Notes under the pieces: generated by a model
Databases searched by the model: none
What the model was told of the DNA's origin: nothing
What the model saw: only the letters and a program-made list of their open reading frames with translations
Part shown: positions 61,090-64,000 of the stretch, piece after piece
How the letters are laid out: each line of letters opens with the position of its first letter
Numbering within the stretch: the first letter of the stretch is position 1
NCBI GenBank assembly: GCA_963573305.1
Contig: OY754328.1
Location: 43,887,822-43,951,821, forward strand
Direction of reading: 5' to 3'
Length of the DNA: 64,000 bases
Source of the DNA: Pyrrhosoma nymphula
Lineage: Eukaryota; Arthropoda; Insecta; Odonata; Coenagrionidae
Translations under genes and position numbers: made by a program

Positions 61090-61815
61090 GAGATTAAGAC
61101 ACATGCGAATGCGGGAAGGAAAGTACTAGATGCTATGTGGTGCATATCAAGGAATGAGTGTTTGTTTAAGAAAGCTAAAATCGCAGAATACAAAGGTGTA
61201 CTCCTCCCTGATTCATGGCATGGCAGTGAAACTTGGATAAGCATAAGAGTAGGCTGAATGCATTGAGTATGGGGTATCTGAGGTGTTTTAGCGGGGTAAG
61301 TTTGAAGGGTAGGGTTATGAATTAGTGGTTTATGAAAGAGTGTATGGAATTAGATTGCCGGCCTCGGTGGCGGCGGGGTAAAGTCCTCGCCTGCCAAGCC
61401 GAAGGTCGCGGGTTCGAGTCCCGCCTGGGTAGGTTTTTCCCATCCAGGGCATGGGTGGTTGTGCTTGTCCGTTATGAATTGTTAATACACCCGATGTAAA
61501 GACCCAATTGTGGCTGTTTTCGGGGGCGTTGTCAAATAAATAAAAAATAGATGCTCCGGTCGTGGATTTATGTGAAAAGAGTTCGCTTCGTTGGTTTGCC
61601 TGAGTTGAGAGAATGGAAGGGCAAGACAGCGTGTCTGAAGCAATGCGTGAATGTGGTAGAAGCAAAGTAGGTATGCAAGGATAGTGGGCGGTGTGAAAGA
61701 AATTATTAAAGCAGGACCAGTTTTCTTGGTCCAACACCGAGAATTGAGCTCTTTTGACAGTGCCTATCTCGGAAGGGAATGGCATTATGGGTATATACGT
61801 ATGCGAATAAGATTG
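61090..61815 (+). mobile_element. decayed LINE copy interrupted by a SINE
   Basis: The text before 61,355 and after 61,548 together matches the C-terminal part of the LINE at 46 kb. Left: ...KAKIAEYKGVLLPDSWHGSETW (61,165-61,240), then an ISGL*KSV-like block. Right: MDAPVVDLCEK, LRWF-like and VERM-like pieces (61,549-61,620), then GREWHYG near 61.78 kb, paralleling DREWHDG near 46.52 kb. Stops and frameshifts abound. Confidence 0.65.
61356..61547 (+). mobile_element. tRNA-derived SINE (about 190 bp)
   Basis: Starts TGCCGGCCTCGGTGGCGGCG (box-A zone GGTGGCGGCGGGGTAAAGT), then box B GGTTCGAGTCCC at about 61.41 kb, then GCCTGGGTAGGTTTTT, a unique body and an AAATAAATAAAAAA tail. Diagnostic for a tRNA-derived SINE with internal pol III promoter. 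The tRNA-like head is better preserved than in the other copies here. Confidence 0.85.
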
Positions 61816-62384
61816 ACTCACCACTCATCTTCCTTCAGTTACGGCATGCGTATAGATGTTAGTGTCTCTACTCTTTTAAACCCCCAGTGTGTCTGACGCC
61901 TGCGACTCTTAACCACCCCAGGTAATTATGTTAAAACTTTTACCCCCTATACATTACCCCCTGCCACACACCCTTGATGTGGCTTTCAGGGTCTTATGTA
62001 GATGTAGAACTATACGAATGGTGGAAATTGCTGCATTTCTCCAACAGCGTGGCGTCCACGATTTTGAAATCGAGAGCTCTCCGCCCCGAGGCTGTAATCG
62101 TCTTGAAGAAAGTCAACGTCTCCGTGAGAGGGCACTTGTGATATTCTTTTGCGGTGGAGCGGAGGGAGGGGGCTTACGGGTGGGGGGGGGGGCAGACGGG
62201 GGATGCCATCGATTCCGCGAAGAAGCACAACAGGCGGTTGGAGACACCTCCTCCTACGGCGAGAGGCGCGCGCCTCGTTGTTCCTCTAATGAGATTTCTG
62301 CTGCTCTGAATATCCCGGAGTAATGAGAGTGAGCTGAGTGATGAGAATGGGATGGAAATGGGTGACGTCAATGAGAAAGTAGGG

Positions 62385-62540
62385 AAGATGAGTTATTTTA
62401 GATTTGTCGAGCCTCTCTTAAAATGTGCATCGAGTATTTGGGACATGGAAAAGCTACAGTTGATTAAGAAATTGGGTAAGATTCAAAGAAGAATCGTTAG
62501 ATGCGCTAAATCAGCTGGATGGAGAAGTATAGTGTAATTG
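62385..62540 (+). mobile_element. CR1/L2-like RT tail fragment
   Basis: The frame 62,352-62,537 reads RFVEPLLKCASSIWDMEKLQ and LGKIQRRIVRCA, the widespread thumb motif of CR1/L2-like RTs (P.LEYASS.WDP....I..LEKVQRRA.R). Very short remnant. Confidence 0.6.
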
Positions 62541-63683
62541 AATTATTGGATCTACCTCTACTTGGTGGTACTCTTCAGGGCACCTCAAGGGTGTGTGGCA
62601 GGGGTTGACGTCACGCCATGTACGCACTGACCGCCAATCACACTAGCATGCATTCATTAGCTACGTTATTAAATATAATGTTATGTTAAATTGAGTAACG
62701 TTCGTGAAAGGGACTTAAAATGCAATGCGGCTTCTAACCATCATGCTATTCATGCGCGGGATGAACACTGCTCATGCTCGTGTTGTTTTTTCTTTCAATT
62801 GTCTTATCGCATTTTTGTATCGGTATCTACATTTACACAATACCCTACAATTCTCCTCTAGGGTATTCTTGTGGTTAGCTGTTAAAACATTTAATCTGAA
62901 TCATTGTCTTAAATACAGCTTCGTTTTTACTTAGCTCCCTGGGACTCATGATCAAATTCCTTTTTTTGTATATCAATTGTAACAAATCGTATTTATATGT
63001 ACGCTTTTCATTCTAATCTCTCCTATTAACCATGTATCTTAGTGAATATAGCTTTCAAAAAATAAGGGAGGAGTTGTTAAAATATCATTAGGTATTTTAA
63101 AGGTACCTGTTCTCTTGCAACTCGTTGAGTTAAAGTATTATTATGCAGCATTAACATTGGCAAATTTAATTAAATTTACCAATATGTATTTATTCCCCTA
63201 GCATACGGTTCATCTGACTTCAATTTTTTTAAAGTGAAGCGGGTGAAGTTAAATGCCTGGGCGTTACTCAGATCTTGGGAGTTGTTTGTATTGACAATTT
63301 TTTCCGAACGTCGGCAGAGACTGGGTGTATGGAACTGTATTTAAGAGACTGGGTCTATGAAACGACTCGCGAACCCGGTGTTCCAGTGGAAAGAGGTAGG
63401 ACTGATGTAATTTCCGATGGTTGAGACTTAGGTATCTCGATTTCCCCGTGAGCACTATTCACCGGACTAAAATATTTTAGTCGTGATTTGTATAAAATAA
63501 TAAAAATAAAATCCACACAATTTTATGAAAACTCCAACAAACGAACAAAAAGCGTCTATAGGGAATCCATTTACATCTAAGAAATACTGTGCGAGCCACC
63601 ACCAGGGTGTGTGTCACACCCTGGAGGGGTGATCCCACACTCTAGGCAGGCAGTTCAAATCAGAACTAGGGATGGGACGTTTA
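62541..63683. other. no recognisable gene
   Basis: Short frames only. A small perfect palindrome (CCAGGGTGTG and CACACCCTGG arms) lies at 63,602-63,624. Confidence 0.4.
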
Positions 63684-64000
63684 AACGTGTACACGTTTTC
63701 TTTTTCTTGCAAAATAATACACGTTAGCATCGTCCGCCTTTGATCACGAATTACCGCCACATTGCCCCCTCTTCCCCGGTCACTTGATATGACTTGATTT
63801 GAGAGGTGAATCGTTATGAATCAGTGTGTGGACGGTACATCCTGGAATCTGGATCACAGTCGGTGACTACTGTCACCGCCTGCTGTCACATCTTACTCCC
63901 TGTGACTCAGTTTGACCTTAGCAGGCTGCCGTTCTGCAATCATCGGTGCGGGACTCCAATACTCTAGGCCAGGGTTGTCCAACTTGCAAGGCCTCAAGAG
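63684..64000 (+). mobile_element. possible hAT left ends at the window edge
   Basis: TAGGGATGGGACGTTTAAACG at about 63,684 resembles the TAG(G/A)GATG-type ends of the hAT elements at 18.7 and 35.8 kb. CAGGGTTGTCCAACTTGC at about 63,971 resembles a CAGGG-type hAT end. Neither right end is visible inside the window. Confidence 0.35.

Noticed and set aside
60765..61244. 159-codon open frame on the minus strand
   Set aside because: Its upper part is antisense to the decayed LINE at 61.1-61.3 kb, and no domain is recognised in the rest.
61330..61824. 164-codon open frame on the minus strand
   Set aside because: It runs antisense through the LINE and the SINE, so it cannot be a conserved gene.
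1..64000. CRISPR array, prophage or bacterial operon
   Set aside because: No regularly spaced identical repeats, no dense same-strand gene runs and no Shine-Dalgarno pattern; spliced genes and eukaryotic transposons show nuclear animal DNA.

Overview
This is a window of nuclear DNA from an animal, most likely an arthropod and probably an insect. It is AT-rich. Genes are split by GT-AG introns and lie far apart. The rest is old transposon debris: Penelope-like elements, several non-LTR retrotransposons, tRNA-derived SINEs, and hAT, pogo/Tigger-like and piggyBac-like MITEs. No operons, bacterial signals, CRISPR arrays or complete tRNA/rRNA genes are visible. The species cannot be named from the sequence alone.

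Two spliced genes are well supported, both on the + strand. The first (16.2-29.1 kb) encodes a Myb/SANT-like DNA-binding protein of the Myb_DNA-bind_5 type. It has at least four exons, and all three junctions are phase-compatible (0, 1, 2). The protein has an N-terminal SANT-like domain, an Ala/Gln tract, a Gly/Ser/Asn-rich linker, a very long Glu/Gly run and a charged C-terminal helix. It is at least 495 residues long. The second (47.5-48.2 kb) is a complete three-exon gene for the mitochondrial F1Fo-ATPase inhibitor IF1 (117 residues), with a polyadenylation signal at 48,406. A GC-rich open exon at 13.07-13.39 kb, followed by two AATAAA signals, is probably real. It may be the last exon of an upstream gene or a 5' exon of the SANT gene.

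Layout: 1-13 kb holds hAT MITEs (2.2 and 4.2 kb), a palindromic MITE (6.4 kb), a SINE relic (1.9 kb) and an unrecognised long repeat present in two or three diverged copies. 13-29 kb holds the possible exon and the SANT gene, whose introns carry a 2.2-kb hAT element nested in an older MITE, an R4/NeSL-like non-LTR fragment, a SINE, a hAT MITE and a second non-LTR fragment. 31-38 kb holds a pogo-like MITE, a decayed Penelope-like element with a MITE inside it, a hAT element nested in a Tigger-like element, and a small Penelope fragment between inverted arms. 38-43 kb is featureless. 43-47 kb holds a Penelope-like RT fragment, a SINE, a self-complementary repeat and a LINE fragment. After the IF1 gene, 53-57.5 kb holds a LINE tail, a hAT element and a Penelope-like element with large inverted arms. 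59-64 kb holds a perfect 37-bp hairpin, a LINE copy split by a SINE, a CR1/L2-like tail, and hAT-like ends at the right edge.

No new functional gene system is evident. The most informative signals are four nested insertions with readable junctions, the inverted-arm structure of two Penelope-like copies, an unclassified repeat family and the perfect hairpin at 59.2 kb.
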